Below, one piece after another: positions 11,336 to 25,098 of a stretch of DNA of 64,000 nucleotides. This DNA comes from Morchella semilibera. Taxonomy: Eukaryota > Ascomycota > Pezizomycetes > Pezizales > Morchellaceae. The stretch covers positions 992,001 to 1,056,000 of the forward strand of contig WBVU01000017.1 in NCBI GenBank assembly GCA_009192285.1. Reading direction: 5' to 3'. Numbering within the stretch: the first letter of the stretch is position 1; the number at the start of each line of letters is the position of its first letter. The notes beneath the pieces were generated by a model. It ran no database searches and was not told the origin of the DNA. It saw only the letters and a program-made list of their open reading frames with translations. A program made the translations under genes and the position numbers.

Positions 11336-14300
11336 TCAAAAGTTTAAACTGCAGTCCCGGGTCGCTTTGATTGACCCCCCCTACTAGATTGTCTCCTATC
11401 AGTCCCGTCAGTCCTGTCAGTCCTGTCAGTCTATTGCTCACTCGGTCTGTCTATCAGTCAATCGGTCATAAGAAGTCAAGCAAATAGCAAGGATAGACAG
11501 ACCATTTACCTACCAACTCTAGTCTAGATGGCCTACTCTACTTTAGCAGTCCTAGACACCGGCAAACCTCCCCCGACCAATCAGACTATTACCCATAAAC
11601 CTCCATGGCGGGGTTGGGGTTGTGACAACCTCACGATAGTAAGGTGTCCACTGTAAAACCTTCATGAGGGGTCAACAAAAAATAAAATCTGATAGGTAAA
11701 CAAACGAGCGAATAGATTTGCTCCCCTGCCCTGCCCTGTCTGGGCTGCCCAGCCACCAGATGGAGGATGATGATCACACGTGTCTGAGCCATATCTGGCT
11801 CTACTAAGACGAGTTCCTCCCCACCATTGCCTTTCCTTTTGCAATAATTTGCTTCTTGCACTTGCGGCTCCTCACTAAGGAAAAGAAAGTAAGCGAAGCG
11901 AGATCGAGAGCCCTACTCGAGTGATCCCCTGTGAACTCGATAGCAGTCAGTCGAGAAGTAAGAAAGTAGTCAGTTGGGTGCTATGTATAATCCCCGACCC
12001 CTCCCTCCATCGTCCATTCTCCGCCCCTCCCAACTTAGCACTACTACCCTCCTTACCTAGCTACCCCGCTCCGCCGGTGAAATCGGTTTCTATGCTTGTG
12101 TCGCACGATATCTACCTGACCTGACCACCCCCTCCCCTTAGCCTGCGAGATAGCTGGTACTCGCACAAATAAAATTTATAAAGTGAATAAAAAATAATAA
12201 ATAAAGGGAGTAATGAAATATGAAAAGTTGGAAGATCCATATGCGGAGAGCGAATCAAAACCTTCCCTTTTCCGATGCACAGCTTGGATCCCCGGGCGGC
12301 GCATGGGCGATGGTTTTGTTTTATCCACTATGCCTCCTGGTGGCTAAAAAGAAAGCTGGTTTGAAGCTTCAGCAGCAGCAGTACATAGTAGCTACAGCAG
12401 CCCATACGTCTCCCAACCAAAACATCGGATTCTCAGCTCTCCTGCATAAACACAGCATTTCCCACCCACCCACGAAGAGCTGTTTTGTGGGGTAAAATTA
12501 TTACTCTCCTTAACCAACTGACAGTACATCTCATCGCGGCTGTCGAGAAAACAAAAAAACAAATTAAAATGGTGCAACGCACACCCGCAACCTTTTCGGT
12601 TCTAAGTAGCCGGATTGGGAGCTATTGCACTTCAGCTGTCTGACCCCACAGCTTTGGTATTTTGCGTCATGTCAGAATGAAGAAGCCTTCTCGAAGCTGC
12701 GAGAAACTCTTCCTATCTACATTAGTATCTATCTCTCTATCTATCCATCCAGGTGAGATCAAGAGGTAAGATGGTTTGTCACAAACCCCCATAAGCAGGG
12801 TGTTGTATGATAGCGATTGCTACAATTTCCACGATCGTCAACAAGTCTATCGCATATAGCGACCTGATGTAGGACATACAGAATACGAGCAATCAAGGAG
12901 AGGTGAGAAATAAGAAGAAGCAATTCGGGATATGTTACCAGTCTCACGATAGTATAGCCTTGAGTTCCGTAAACTTCCTTTATCGTGCCGGTAGTAAATC
13001 ATGATATCAAAAATAATTTTCATAGCAGCTGATAGTAGCAACGTGATTATTGCAGTCAGTCAAATTGACCAACAATGGGCAGGCTGAGGAATTCTGTTAT
13101 TACGCGTGCCCTGGGCCTGAAGATCAGGGCATGCCCATCAGGGCGCTTGCTGGAAGGATTTGAAATCCGATTACGCGTGATCGGTTGGACTAGAAATCAA
13201 CTTTCAAAATCTTGATTTACAATTTTTCTGAAGCTCCGAGCTAGAGTTAGTGGAAGGAGGTAGATACAAACGTACAGAGGGAGAAGTGATAATATAATGA
13301 ATAGTTCTGGGGGGCCATTTCTTCAGAGTTTAGGGTGAGTGAACCTATGGAAAGAAACATTCCGGGGGTTCCGGTGAATAGTAACTTTGCATACCTACCC
13401 GCATGGACCAATTTATGCCGTCAGACCTCTCGGAGCTTTTTTACATCATGGCGAAGCAGTTAGCTGAGTTTTGGGCTACTATTTTGTTTTGATGCAGTAG
13501 TAGTTCATGGTATCCAATCGTTGTGAGCCCGCGATGATGCGACTCGGTAGCCTGCCGAAAGTAGATACGGCTGACGCCCAGTAAAAAACTTTGGATGAAA
13601 ATTCGTAAATCTTGGGTCACCCTAGGCTAGCGAATCCAGACCAGGGAGGGGTATTATTAGTAGAATCTATGATGATCGAGCTGGGGATGGGGGAAGAGAT
13701 TCCCTAATTCAAGGAGGTGCCGTATGACTTCTTTGGGCTTTTCACATTAGCTTGCGTTTTATCGCCTTGTGAGAGAGCAAAGCCTTCTTCTTGGGGAAAA
13801 AGAAATAAAAATTGATCCTTGATTCGGCTGTGTGGCGGAGGCTGCTGGATGGACGAATATTTTTCCCTTGAGTTTATTGTGATATATCGATATGATCAGA
13901 TCGCGGAGTAGGTACATGAACCCTGGCGAAACGAACAATTTCTACTTGTGTGGGCGGGAAAACGGTTTCCGCGTGCCCTTTGACTATAGCGATGGAGTCG
14001 ATAGATTACAAAACTCTCATTGACCATGATTATACAACCTCGTTTTCTGCATTTTAGGGGATGAACATTGGCATAGTTATTTGGCGGGACTGAGGGCGAA
14101 AAGACAGAGAAAGGGGATATGGTGACCCTACATGTACTTTATGCATGGTGGGTAACACCTGACTAGTATACGGACACGCCAAGTGAAGATCATGTTGCAA
14201 AGAGCCTCCATTACTGAAAGACCTCAAGCTAAGACGGGCAAACTGATTTCACTAAAAATCGGAATTAGTTCGTTGTTTTGATTCTCAGTTCATCCATTAG

Positions 14301-16515
14301 ACCTCAGGGCTCGGCGTGTCCTTGCTGCGGCTAGCTGTTACTTGCTAATAAAAAAAAAAAAAAAAGGTAGTGGTGATAGTGAACAACAAGGCAGGGACGG
14401 GAGGAGGGATGTGGACGGAGGTACGTACAGACAGAGGATGCCAATAACGTATGGCTTTTCCGTGCAATTTGTTTGGGTGAGCTGCTCTGGTGATTTTCCG
14501 ATCCGAGCTGTCCACCACTTTTCATATCCCGAAAAAGGCAAGCCCCCTCTCTATCTGTCTTGTACTAGCTACCACTACATCTAGTCAGCCCAACATCTGT
14601 TTCTATTAAGGTGGATTTGTTATCCGTAAGAGGCTATGACGTCGTAAGTTCTTCTTGTCCACTCACAAGCATCATCATCACCACCACCACCACCCATAAT
14701 CACACACACTGCTCCAAGGTCAGATTCCCTCTGCCAGCCTGACGCCTCAATAGAAGATGGGACGAAACAATTCATAAAAGAAAATAAATCAATGAAGGGA
14801 ACTCGAGGAAAAGAGAGAATGCATGAGAAAAAGGGACTTGTGGGAACATGACCATTTGGCTCTTTTATATGATCATGTACTAACTTATCTGGCATGGTGT
14901 GAAGTATCATCTACATATGTCAGTCGTGATCTTTTTCGCAAATGACGCGGTACAAGGTGTACTTGTAAGTACATACTCATTTCGCCTATGTGAGTGAGGC
15001 TGACGCACTTTAGAGAGAGACTGAGCTAACTCTTTATTCACTATCGAGTAAATGAGTTCCCAGATAATTCCTGCTCTCCGGCACGGCGCAAGGCGCGCGT
15101 TCGCTGATTTCTAGTGGAGAATATACACACACTCATCAATTATTTACGGCAGCACGGCTGCCCACCGATTGCCTCGTAAACGAATCAAATGAAAAATAAA
15201 TAAAAATAAACATAGGCAAGCACGGAACACTAGCTGATGTATAGCTTGGGAATATTTGTCAAGTATTTGCTCGAAAGCTCGACCGGCCAAGACATTTGTG
15301 ATGCCTAGGCCTGGAGGGGTTAATTGATAATTCACATCGAAACTGCAGGGAATGGATGAACGACTCGATATTGAAGGGCTGATTGAAGAAATTATATTGG
15401 ATCATCTTTCCGACCGCCGTGCATCATGCAGATCGGCCCTGATATCCAACAGGCGAGCGAATGGAGCTTCAGCGGGAGTGTTGAGAAGTAACGCGCATAG
15501 TGTATCCTGGAGACCCACCACAACGGTTGCAATCCGGGGGGTACTCATCCTAAACAGGCCCTCCACCTCTAGCCCCAACAAAGTAAAGAGGGACAAATTT
15601 CGAATGGCATAGAGGCATTTCTCTCACCAATAGTATATGATTCAGTCATAGCGGTGTATGAGTGCGTACGAAGGTGAGAGAATAGGTAATGAAACAGAAT
15701 GAAGAGACGAAGCCACAATACGGAACGGCGAGCCTTCGATCTCATACACCGCCTTGATTCTGTGTCAACCGGTACCTTTCATGTCGGGGGTGCGCGTATT
15801 AGAATCATGTTTATTTCTTTTCTGCTGCCTTCCAGTCACAACGAGTCAACCAGTCAGGTAGGTCAGCCGGCGTAGTCAAGCAAAGAGTGGGAAACCCTCC
15901 CCCCCCCCCCAATAATCCATGTCCACTACATATCCTCGAACATCAATCAACCTCGGACAGGGAAGATATAAAGGAGTGATCATCCCTCCCCCTACATACC
16001 CACGCGATATATTCTGTGAGATCGCCCGGTCGTTTTTATTTATCTTGTCATTTTCATCCCCCCTCTGACCTCTCATTACTATCCTAGATCAGTTCTTGCA
16101 CTGCACACATTGTTCGAACCGTACTGTACTACTTCATTCATCCCACATATTTCGGGAATTTATTCTCTTATCTCGGCAAATCTGCAAGTCAATTTTTTAT
16201 ATTTTTTCTCTTTACTACTGGTCAAGGAGAAGTCTGTTTTTTCTTAGGTCGAACATAAACTCCATAAAATCCCCTTCACCCCGTAATTTTCCTTTCAGTG
16301 TTTTCATATCCCCATTCCTCGATCCTCTGCCCCCGTGAGAACCGGGTCATCGAACGCATTGCCAAAAAGCCGATCATTTGACCTGGCCATAAATACATAC
16401 ATACATACTACTGCCACCATCAATCAAGAAGGTCGAAGTACCAAGACATCAACGGGAGGAAGCATATATACCCCGCATCATCACAAGTCTTCTGAAAGAC
16501 TTGTAGAATACCGTA

Positions 16516-17643
16516 ATGGGAGGTTTATCATATCGGACCTCATCTCCTCCGACGCCCTCCCTCGCCCCTCAGGACTTCGAAGAGGAGGATCCTGTACCCC
16601 TCCTACTCCTCGACGACGACGACGACGTTAGTGATTTGTCGGCGGGTATAGATTCATTCTCACCCCCAGAAAGCCCAAAATTCAACGCAGATGACAATAT
16701 GGGGCAATACCTGTCGATCACTTCATTTCCACCGTTAAATATCGGCCTGTCCGCCTTCTCAACACAAAAGAAGGCATCACCAAAGACAGCTATGAAGTCC
16801 ACGTCCGCTCTAGTGAAACCCTCAAAATCCTCCTCAAGCACTGGAGGCAAGCTCAAGAAGCTTGTACGCTTCTTGGAACATGTCGAGATCCTCCCATCTC
16901 CGAGTTCATCTTTCTCGCCTCATTACACATATGAGGACGATGAAGACGATGCCGGTTTCCGCCCTTCCAACAAAAAGCAGCGCACACGATCACCTCCCAA
17001 TGACTATGAGGACAATATCTTAAATGACCCAGCAATAAGCTCAGGCCTAGGCCGAGCTGGATCTCCAAATAGATCACCAAACAGATCGCCAAACCGCTCT
17101 CCTAATAGCTCGTCAAAGCACCTCCCAATACCCAATATTGAGGTAGACAACGACTATCTCTCACCGCCACAAGAGTTCTATTTTTCGTACTCTCCCCCCT
17201 CCTCGCCACCCTCATGGCGTATCCCACCATCAAGCCTTATCGGTAGACAGCCACATGTACAGGAGCCACCACGAGTGCGCTCGCCGCGTCAGGCGGGCGA
17301 AGAGATCGATCTGATGGCTCATGGCGACAAGGCGGCGCGGGACAGTGGGATTTACATGGACTACTCGGAGGATTCCGACTCGGAGCGCCACAGTGGACAG
17401 CTTCCGTCACCGCCGTCATCACCACATCCACCCACAATTCATCCCGTTATTGCAAGAAAGATGTGGCCACATGGGGAGATCAGGTTCGAGGACCAATGGG
17501 GGAGGCGGTTGGTTCCTGCGGGTAATAAAGATAGCTTTAGGTTTGACCTTTGGCCGGTTGAGGAGGATGTTCACGGAGAAGGTGCCGGTGCGAACACAAA
17601 AGGTGCTTGGGTTGGAAGATTCAGGGGGATGAGTCGAGACTAA
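16516..17643 (+). CDS. Intrinsically disordered Ser/Pro-rich protein of unknown function (375 aa)
   Basis: A single open frame of 375 codons from an ATG at 16516, with strong coding composition against AT-rich flanks. The protein is almost all low complexity: a proline-rich start, an Asp/Glu patch (about residues 33-38), several SP/TP pairs that could be phosphorylated, a second acidic patch (about 140-146), a basic NKKQRTR patch (152-158) that could act in nuclear import, and a four-unit SPNR tandem (about 183-198). A short ordered-looking basic segment at about 112-120 ends in KLVRF, which fits the loose K-x-V-x-F pattern of protein phosphatase 1 docking. The C-terminal 75 residues (Trp/Gly/Arg-rich) may be more ordered. 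I do not recognise the family; a regulatory or scaffold role is inference. The next 700 bp downstream are T-rich and non-coding. Confidence 0.82.
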   Translation: MGGLSYRTSSPPTPSLAPQDFEEEDPVPLLLLDDDDDVSDLSAGIDSFSPPESPKFNADDNMGQYLSITSFPPLNIGLSAFSTQKKASPKTAMKSTSALVKPSKSSSSTGGKLKKLVRFLEHVEILPSPSSSFSPHYTYEDDEDDAGFRPSNKKQRTRSPPNDYEDNILNDPAISSGLGRAGSPNRSPNRSPNRSPNSSSKHLPIPNIEVDNDYLSPPQEFYFSYSPPSSPPSWRIPPSSLIGRQPHVQEPPRVRSPRQAGEEIDLMAHGDKAARDSGIYMDYSEDSDSERHSGQLPSPPSSPHPPTIHPVIARKMWPHGEIRFEDQWGRRLVPAGNKDSFRFDLWPVEEDVHGEGAGANTKGAWVGRFRGMSRD

Positions 17644-20600
17644 AGGACACACAATAAAGGGATGGGTATCACTGTGGTTGTGGTTGTGGTGAAATATTTG
17701 GTACTTTTCAGGAGGAGATACATGGCCGTTGCTTGCTAGCTAGAGCTACTGCTTCCTTTCTAGACCATCGATTGGTACTTATATTATAAACACAGAAGAC
17801 CATCACGGATTGAGTAGTTCTTTCTTTCTTCCTCTTCTCTTCTTTATTCTCTATGCGTTTGTCTTTACGGTTTTGCGTTTACTTACATTCTTGTCTATTG
17901 TTTTTGATCTCTATTTCTTTTTTTTATTTCCCCGGAATTTTGTTTGCCTATTTCCAGTTTTTGTCTTTGCATGCTTGGTGTTATTTTTCTCTTCCGGTTT
18001 TGAGGGTTCGGAGATACTATTAGGAACGGCTTTAACGACCTGTTATTTTTTTGTGTCGTTTGAGAACTATCCGGGTGGTCTGTGAGTTTCGGTGTTATAA
18101 GGATTTGGGTACATTTTTTCTATATATATATATATTTTTTTCTCGATAAACCAGTCTTTTTCTTCTTTTTTATCTCTTCCGTTTTCGTTGGCGTCTCACG
18201 TATCTCATATCTATTTCTTGGGCTTTTTTTCTTTCTCTTTGATCTATCAAGTCGATCGAATTTTTCTCCCACCCTCCTTAATTTGTGCTGCCCTGTTGCG
18301 TTGATTCGGGCATATTTTTTTTTGTTACCCACCTGGGAATCGAAGTCACAATGTTAGCTAGCTATTTACCGATATTTTTGGTCTATATGCAAGGGCTGTT
18401 AATACTACTGAGTTTGAAAGAAAAATAACCTTGCTACCATTTCCACGCACAAAGATAGAGAAAAACTTTTATAAGGCGGAGACAATTTCCGTGCAATCGT
18501 GAGTGGAATAAGTAATCACATGTACATGTAGAGAAATACCCTTGCAACGCCCTCGCATACTCGATCGCTCGTGATGGGTCACGGCCAGGACAGGACAGCA
18601 TACCGTCCCGGAGTGCCATCTTCGATCACTCATAAAAAAGCACTTTGTAAGGGCAAGAAGGGTAGTGAAACACCCAAGAGCTGCCCCAGTACTCGTTCTT
18701 CCCTGCTGATCTGCGCCGCATAAAAATTTTCATCCGAGTTCAAGCCCCGTCCTTGCTAAAAGCACAGCTCAGTATCTGTATCCTCGTCTCTTGGACAACT
18801 GTAAATCATGTCGGTACGAGTGATGTGGCGTGATGGTTGCGCTCGCGGGATCACTATTGGCCTGTGCGTGTGCACTTTGACGGGCTGTAACGGTTTTGAC
18901 AAAAGGAAGGAAATAAATAATGAGGAGGGAAAAAACAAGTATTGCAATATAAACCGGCCGAAGCGAGCCAACAATTGCAAAGGACGGCCATGGGTCACAG
19001 GAGCACAAAGCCCCACAACTAAGTATGTGAGCGGTGTTATAGAGCACAAGATAACAACCACAGCCGCGGAACGTGCCGTAGTTTAGGGCCCAGCGATATC
19101 TGAGCGACATTTAAAGATAGGGAGAGCAGGGCAAAACTGGTAAACTACACTTAGCCAAAGAGGCCGAGTCATGTCGCCGGATACTGCCGACGTCCTCATG
19201 GGTTTTTATTCGACATGTAATGTCGCTAATTGGTTGGTGATATCCAAGGAATGAGTCTCAAGAGTCGCACTCATTTCGCGGCCCCGGGATTGTTTTCTAG
19301 GCTGTCCCCTAATTGGTGTGAACTTATTGATATGTATGTACCCGTAGTTGTGGGCGCTGGGGTATCGATGTCTTCCCCACAGTTTCTGTGATAATTAGTA
19401 AGTCTTTGATCAAGGCAACTGTAGTAGGTAGTATCTTTTGTCGTTCCCTGGTCCTGGGCCCACTTATAATTACTCACTCAGGCCACCCCTATATTTTCTA
19501 GGCGCCGCGTTCAATTCAGTCTTTCAAGTACCAAGAAGCCGGACCTCCCTCGAGTTATTATTCAGGAAAGTACCCCCTCCTCGCTTGGGTTTCTCTTTCT
19601 TTCTGTTTCCTTTTTTTTCTCTCCCTGACGTTGCTGATAGCCTTGGAACTCTATGTGGAATTGGCGCTAGACGCGGGTAGGGAAATTAAATAGAATGACG
19701 CTAGTTGATTATCCCATGTAATGCCATGGTATGAGCAACAGCCAGTCAGAATCCAGAACCGCATACCTGCGGGGGGTCACAGTATGACAGTTGTGAAGGG
19801 TAAGAAAGTAAGACCCGCTAGTAGCCGTCCAACTTTCTCTCAAACTCTTAATTACAGTGCGTCATATTATTGATTGCCTTCTGGTCAATTCTCTCGCTGA
19901 AACGCCTCTGTATTGTTCCGAATCCAAATGTAACTACGTAGTGTCAGCAAGATTCTGTGCGAATACCAGCACGATACGGCATTTAATAACGGTAAGAAAC
20001 GACGTTGGGAACGACCAATCATGCACCCTACCAGATTCGGGTTAGATGGGGGGGTGGATGCGGTATTGATCCTGGTTATCTAAAGCTTTCTTGGCGCTGA
20101 TAGAATTTTTTATCTTATCCATCTTATCTCACCTACATTTAGGGGTATCTGTACCAGTCGAATCCGAGCAAGAATACAGCGTAAGCCACTTTAAATGAAT
20201 GCTAGTTTCTGTGGCTTACGCCGTGGAGAGCGTGATTGCCACTGGTCTCTTCCAGTGGAATAAAACACACATAGAATATCTGCCGACAGAACAGCCGCGG
20301 AGGAGGGAGATCGATACTCGACTGGTATATCGAGGCCATTGCCCAGCACTGGGAGATAACAATCATATAGGTAGTATATGTGTAGATGTGATAGTACTTA
20401 GGGGCAATCATACACTTGCTCATATAAATTGCACCACGGGCAGTACTGTTAACGGGTGTTTTCTTGGGGAATTTTGGCTCACCTTAGTAGGTTTCTATCC
20501 TCTCAGCTATCAGTTGACGACCTCCCCTTTCTTCCGCGGCGGTCATAATCCATTCCAGGCTTGACGACTGGAGAGATTAATTAAGGTCCAACAAGACTAG

Positions 20601-21000
20601 AAATGTGAATAGTGAGCGAGTAGGGTCCTAAGGGTTCGGGCAATGTATACACCTATAGCTACATGTATATATTGTATACTAGGGGTGATGATGAGCAATG
20701 TCTCCAACTCAGACCCAATGCTGATGACGCGGCACTACATGTAGCACCCGTTGTGTTATCAACTGACTGTAAACTACGCGTATGTGCAGTACATGCAGTT
20801 CTCTTAACTTTCTTGCAGCCCTGAATGCACATCCTGGTGAAGCCAACAGGCCTGATCCCCCCTGCTGGGAAACGGAAAAGTCAGACAACAACACCAAGAT
20901 CTTTTTTGCGGGTTCGATTCATGTTCAACTCTCGCACTCGCATCCTATCCGCTTTGTGACGCTCGGACAGGTGGGCACCTAAGCACGATGACTTGTTCAC

Positions 21001-21107
21001 TTTGCACAAAAGACTCCAGAGTCTTTTTCTACTTGTGTGATTGGTTGATGGGAGTATAGGCACCAATCATGTTACCGTAGAAAGACTCTGGAGTCTTTTG
21101 CCCAAAG
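21001..21107. mobile_element. Small foldback (inverted-repeat) element
   Basis: The left arm (21001-21031) and right arm (21077-21107) are near-perfect reverse complements of about 30 bp, each holding the 12-bp near-palindrome GACTCYRGAGTC. The 45-bp loop has a second inner pairing (GATTGGTTG against CACCAATCA). A related arm occurs alone at about 1781-1812. The shape fits a non-autonomous foldback or MITE relic; no coding capacity and no clear target duplication are seen. Confidence 0.5.
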
Positions 21108-24048
21108 GGCCTGATCCTAGGCCGGTCAGTATGTATTTAGATCTACGCCACTAATCTCACAGATCCACAGTAAACAATGTTAAGTCATCACATAACATTT
21201 AATCAAATGATTCGTCAAAGATTATTACTGGATCGGCCGATCCCAAAACGCCTCCCCCCAAACGTCTTTCGAAAATGGAATTGAAAATGCAATCTCACCT
21301 ACTCTTGCGGCTGGATTGGGGCCACTCATGCAAAAAGGTAATCTATCTATATACTATATATGCTAAAAAAAATAGAGAGCTTTGCTAGCTACTAGACTGC
21401 TCGCCACGGTGCTTTGGGCGGCTCTAAACCAGAGGATCTGCCTATCTAGTACCAGTTACGGTGGGGTTCCGGATCTGCAGTCGATCATCGGAAGAACAAC
21501 GGTGTCGGGATGTGGAATATTTGGGCGGGCCCGGAGAAGGGTATTTGACTGTTTTAAAGGCTTCACCGCACGGTACCCACTATCGATACGAAACTATGGC
21601 TTTTCTCCATGTTTAACAAATATGACCTGTGCCGCTGTATTCGGGAGGTAACTCCGTTGAAAATGATTGGATATCGATATTGAGACACGTCTAAGGTGTC
21701 CACAGATGGATTAAAGTGGTCATGGTCATGAGATGGATTACTGGAGACACAAATGACGAAGCACAAAATATGAAAACATGAACATGCCCCTCATATCGGG
21801 CCTGTAAAAATGGAAATTCCCTAATAATTTTAGGACAATGATTGGTATTTTCCCGGGGGACAGTGTGCTGGGTCCCCAATGCTGTTGTTTTGCGTTTGGA
21901 GAAGGATTTGACTTCCGCGGGATCTTCAACCTTAGTTTCAAGTACAGGCCAATTGTACTAATACCCTATCTCGGTGGGCTGCTTGTTAAATGATTAACAG
22001 TCTCGGAAATGGGAGTGAAAATGTAACCGTGGGGCTACGGTATTGAGTCAAGGATACCGGTTTAAACCAGCATCGTAAGTATAATACCATATCGATACCG
22101 CATCAATACCGTACTCTTACAGAATCACTAGAGTAATGACTGGGATATGGTAGTCAATTTCTGCCCATTTCCGGTACTGTAGTATCACTATCTAGCACAA
22201 AGCTACCTGCTATGTCTATAAATTTATCGCAGTATAAATCGACTCGAATAGCTCCTGTTCAGGCCAAGACATAGGTGGGTTCTGCAATTGTAGCATTAAT
22301 CTACCCACATAGAACAAATACCTTTGACTAGCTATATTGGCCCGCTTCGGGGTCCCTCAGCGCCACATAAGTGGGGAGGTTTTGTTTCCTGAGCTCGAGT
22401 TATACAACAGGTTCCGTCTGACTCTGCATATACTGCGTGTGATGACTTCGGCGGATACTTTGACATAAACCACGGGTCGAAGCTAATCCTGGATTCTCTG
22501 CGCATAGCGGGGTGATTTTCTAAGAAAAAGAAAATATCCGCGATGATCGGACCAGTCGAGATTGATATTGCTTATCTTGCTTACCACCTTTAATTTCACA
22601 AATATTATTTAGTTCGCAGAAATTCTGAGCTCTTACTGCAAGTGATGATTCATTCCAGGACAAAATCCTCAGGTGCAGTTATGGAATATTCCGCCCACGA
22701 GTGTTGAATTTTGTCTTTACGGCGCATTCAGGAAACAGGCAAAAGTATCGGGTGAACTCCCATCCCGACTCAACCTTCTGAGGGAACAAAAGGTTTTAAT
22801 TTCCCTGCTGCTAGAGAAATCTGATACTAAGTAAGGTTAACCTGCATTGCTGTCTAGCGGGATTCTCCGCTGATCGTACGCCGCGAAGCGAATCTTTAAT
22901 AAATTCCACGGCAAATTTTTAGGATCTCGTTTTTTAATGCAACAATGGACCCTTTAAAGCTTACAATTTTTCAATTATGACCAAGGGTAGAACCTCCTGG
23001 GCCCTATGGCGCTTTTATTGACGATTTAGCCAGTGGAATTCTGTTTCGGTATCGAATACATGCATGCACATAAATACATACATACTTATTTTTAACACCG
23101 TTCTATTTAGGTCTCTTTGTCTCTGGTTGGGCTTGATTTAAATTCACAACGGCTTGACCCACGGACCCTTTTTTAAGAATCTCTTTCTTGGTATGACAAA
23201 ACTCAGAACACCGTCATTAGCCCGCTCAAAAATGATCATTGCCAGTACACACCTAAGTGATGTCACCGTCTCAACACGAACTGTACCTGGGCTTAAGAGC
23301 GCAAAGATCCGCCGGAATATACAGATTCTATACTACTACTCGTATCGGATTTAAACGGCAATATCTACTCGAGCGTTAATTAAGTCCTGCGAATCTTGGC
23401 AGAACCTACCTCACAAAACTTCTCGGGACCCGAGCGTACTCTATTTCTGAAAAAATTGCACTTTCCTCTTCAGTCAAAAAAAAAAAAACGGAGGAATATG
23501 TTCGGATTTATTTTAGAGGGGCCATTATTACATTATGCAGCTTGGTGAGTCGTTAGCTGCATGAACCCATCCATTAGAGGACTTCCCGTGAACATAGAAC
23601 ATGTCATATCGCCCAACAGATCAGATTTAGATGCTCGGGGAAGATAGAATAGGGGGTCTATTATCTTGTTGTAGATCTCCCTCGACCCTCGAGAGCTCTA
23701 TTACTACTAATCTTTCTATAGAGGAAACCCTTACTAGCACAAGAGCTAGTGCCAAAGGATGCCTAATTTATATTGGGAACTGGAAATTGCGGGGCGCTTA
23801 CAGAAACCTGGTCTATTCAAAAACTATTGGATTAGCTATTCCGAGAACACGTTCTATCGCTTACGAGAAACCCTCCATTTAGTATAAGACTATTATCTTG
23901 TTGCCTAAGCTCGCTCGCCGCGTATCTACATATGATCGAGACAGTGTTATTTGCAATAAACACCACTGAAATATACTAGGTATTACATTTGTTCGAGCAC
24001 AATTATCTCTGTCACTCACGGGACATTCCTCGACACGTGATAAGTTGG

Positions 24049-24616
24049 TTCACAGGAAGTCACTCGATTAGAACTACGGTTGACGTACCGTTATTCTGCG
24101 ATTTTGTTCAGCTCAAGGTGGGGATTATAGAAGCTACCGTCGTTTATACCATCAAGAAAAATAATTCCTGTGTAATTCAATATTTATTATATATCTTAGA
24201 GTACACTTATGCTTCCTTCAATTGCTTTACATGCACTGTTTACTATACACCCAGGCCCCATGGTCTGAGTTATTTGGGAGTATATGTAAATATATCTAGG
24301 GAAAGTACCTTATATATTTCGTGTTAATATATTTCTATATAAGGTGATATGTAATAGAATTCCATTAGGTGCGTACCACATGCTACCTATATATGTAAGT
24401 TTCAAACAATTAATAGCACAACGTCATGTCCTGCACATGTACACCCGGCGCAACCCACTTATTATAATGGAAATCCGTTGGAGCTACAAAAAGACCTAAC
24501 AGATCTTACTTATGATGGGGATTTATCGGGAGGTAATTGGGATTTGACGATTTAACTATATAAATTCCCACAACTGAGTTTAGGCGTGATTACTAATCTT
24601 CACACCTTATCACTCG
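24049..24616 (-). promoter_or_regulatory. Two minus-strand copies of the 18-bp split motif
   Basis: Minus-strand matches at 24049-24066 (spacer TTCC) and 24599-24616 (spacer AAGG) read CGAGTGAY-N4-TGTGAA. Flanking bases are unrelated to each other. Confidence 0.3.
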
Positions 24617-25077
24617 TTATATTGGTCTGCCCAAGGTTGAAGGGCCTTTTCAACTGGGAGGTGGAAACCCGAGGCCTGGGTGGTATGTGGAGCTCGACTT
24701 CCAGCTACATATATACGAACTGCATCTTCCCCCCACTTGACTTTTATTTAGGCAGTTTCTCGCCTTAACCGGTACGCGGTCCCCCGCCACAGGTTGTGGG
24801 GATGGAATTGAAGTAGAAGCGCGCGGGAGGGGGGGGATTTACGTAGTAGCTTCGGAGTCATAAGGTCTTTTAGTCCTCTGCCCTACTCGCTCTGTGGTAT
24901 CTAGGTGCCTTGGGGCCCTCTGCCTTTAATTCAAGTGAGTCGGGGATGTTTTTCGCTCCTGGTAGGATAACTACTTTACCTCCCACCCACGCACATCTAT
25001 CCATAAGCAAACTAGGTAGAGGACCAAGATGCCTTCAAAAGCTGCCCTTTCTGTCTGTAGTTGAAGTGGTTTGTTGT

Positions 25078-25098
25078 GGGTTAGGGTTAGGGTTAGGG
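25078..25098 (+). repeat. Interstitial telomere-type repeat (TTAGGG)3
   Basis: Three uninterrupted TTAGGG units preceded by GGG. It is far from any visible chromosome end, so it is an internal telomere-type tract. A two-unit tract also lies at about 51938-51952. Confidence 0.85.

Larger units (their letters stand above)
6116..16515. other. Long intergenic region, no supported gene
   Basis: About 10.4 kb without a frame I would call coding. The longest frame (8616-9059, 147 aa) has no domain, poor codon bias and no neighbour support. The region holds a purine tract (9469-9560), pyrimidine- and purine-biased stretches at 10090-10200 and 10440-10560, AACCC-type repeats (11279-11335), TCCTGTCAG repeats (11401-11430), an A run near 14349-14366, several TACATGTA palindromes (for example 6340, 7831, 9437, 10610, 10953, 11038, 14132) and 18-bp motif copies at 6612 and 11918. 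A TATA-like AGATATAAAGG at about 15964 may belong to the next gene or be chance. Confidence 0.6.

Noticed and set aside
18756-19110. Two overlapping hydrophobic minus-strand frames (101 and 113 aa)
   Set aside because: They overlap each other and lack coding bias; hydrophobicity comes from T-rich composition.
20199-20564. 121-aa plus-strand frame
   Set aside because: No signal peptide, domain or coding composition.
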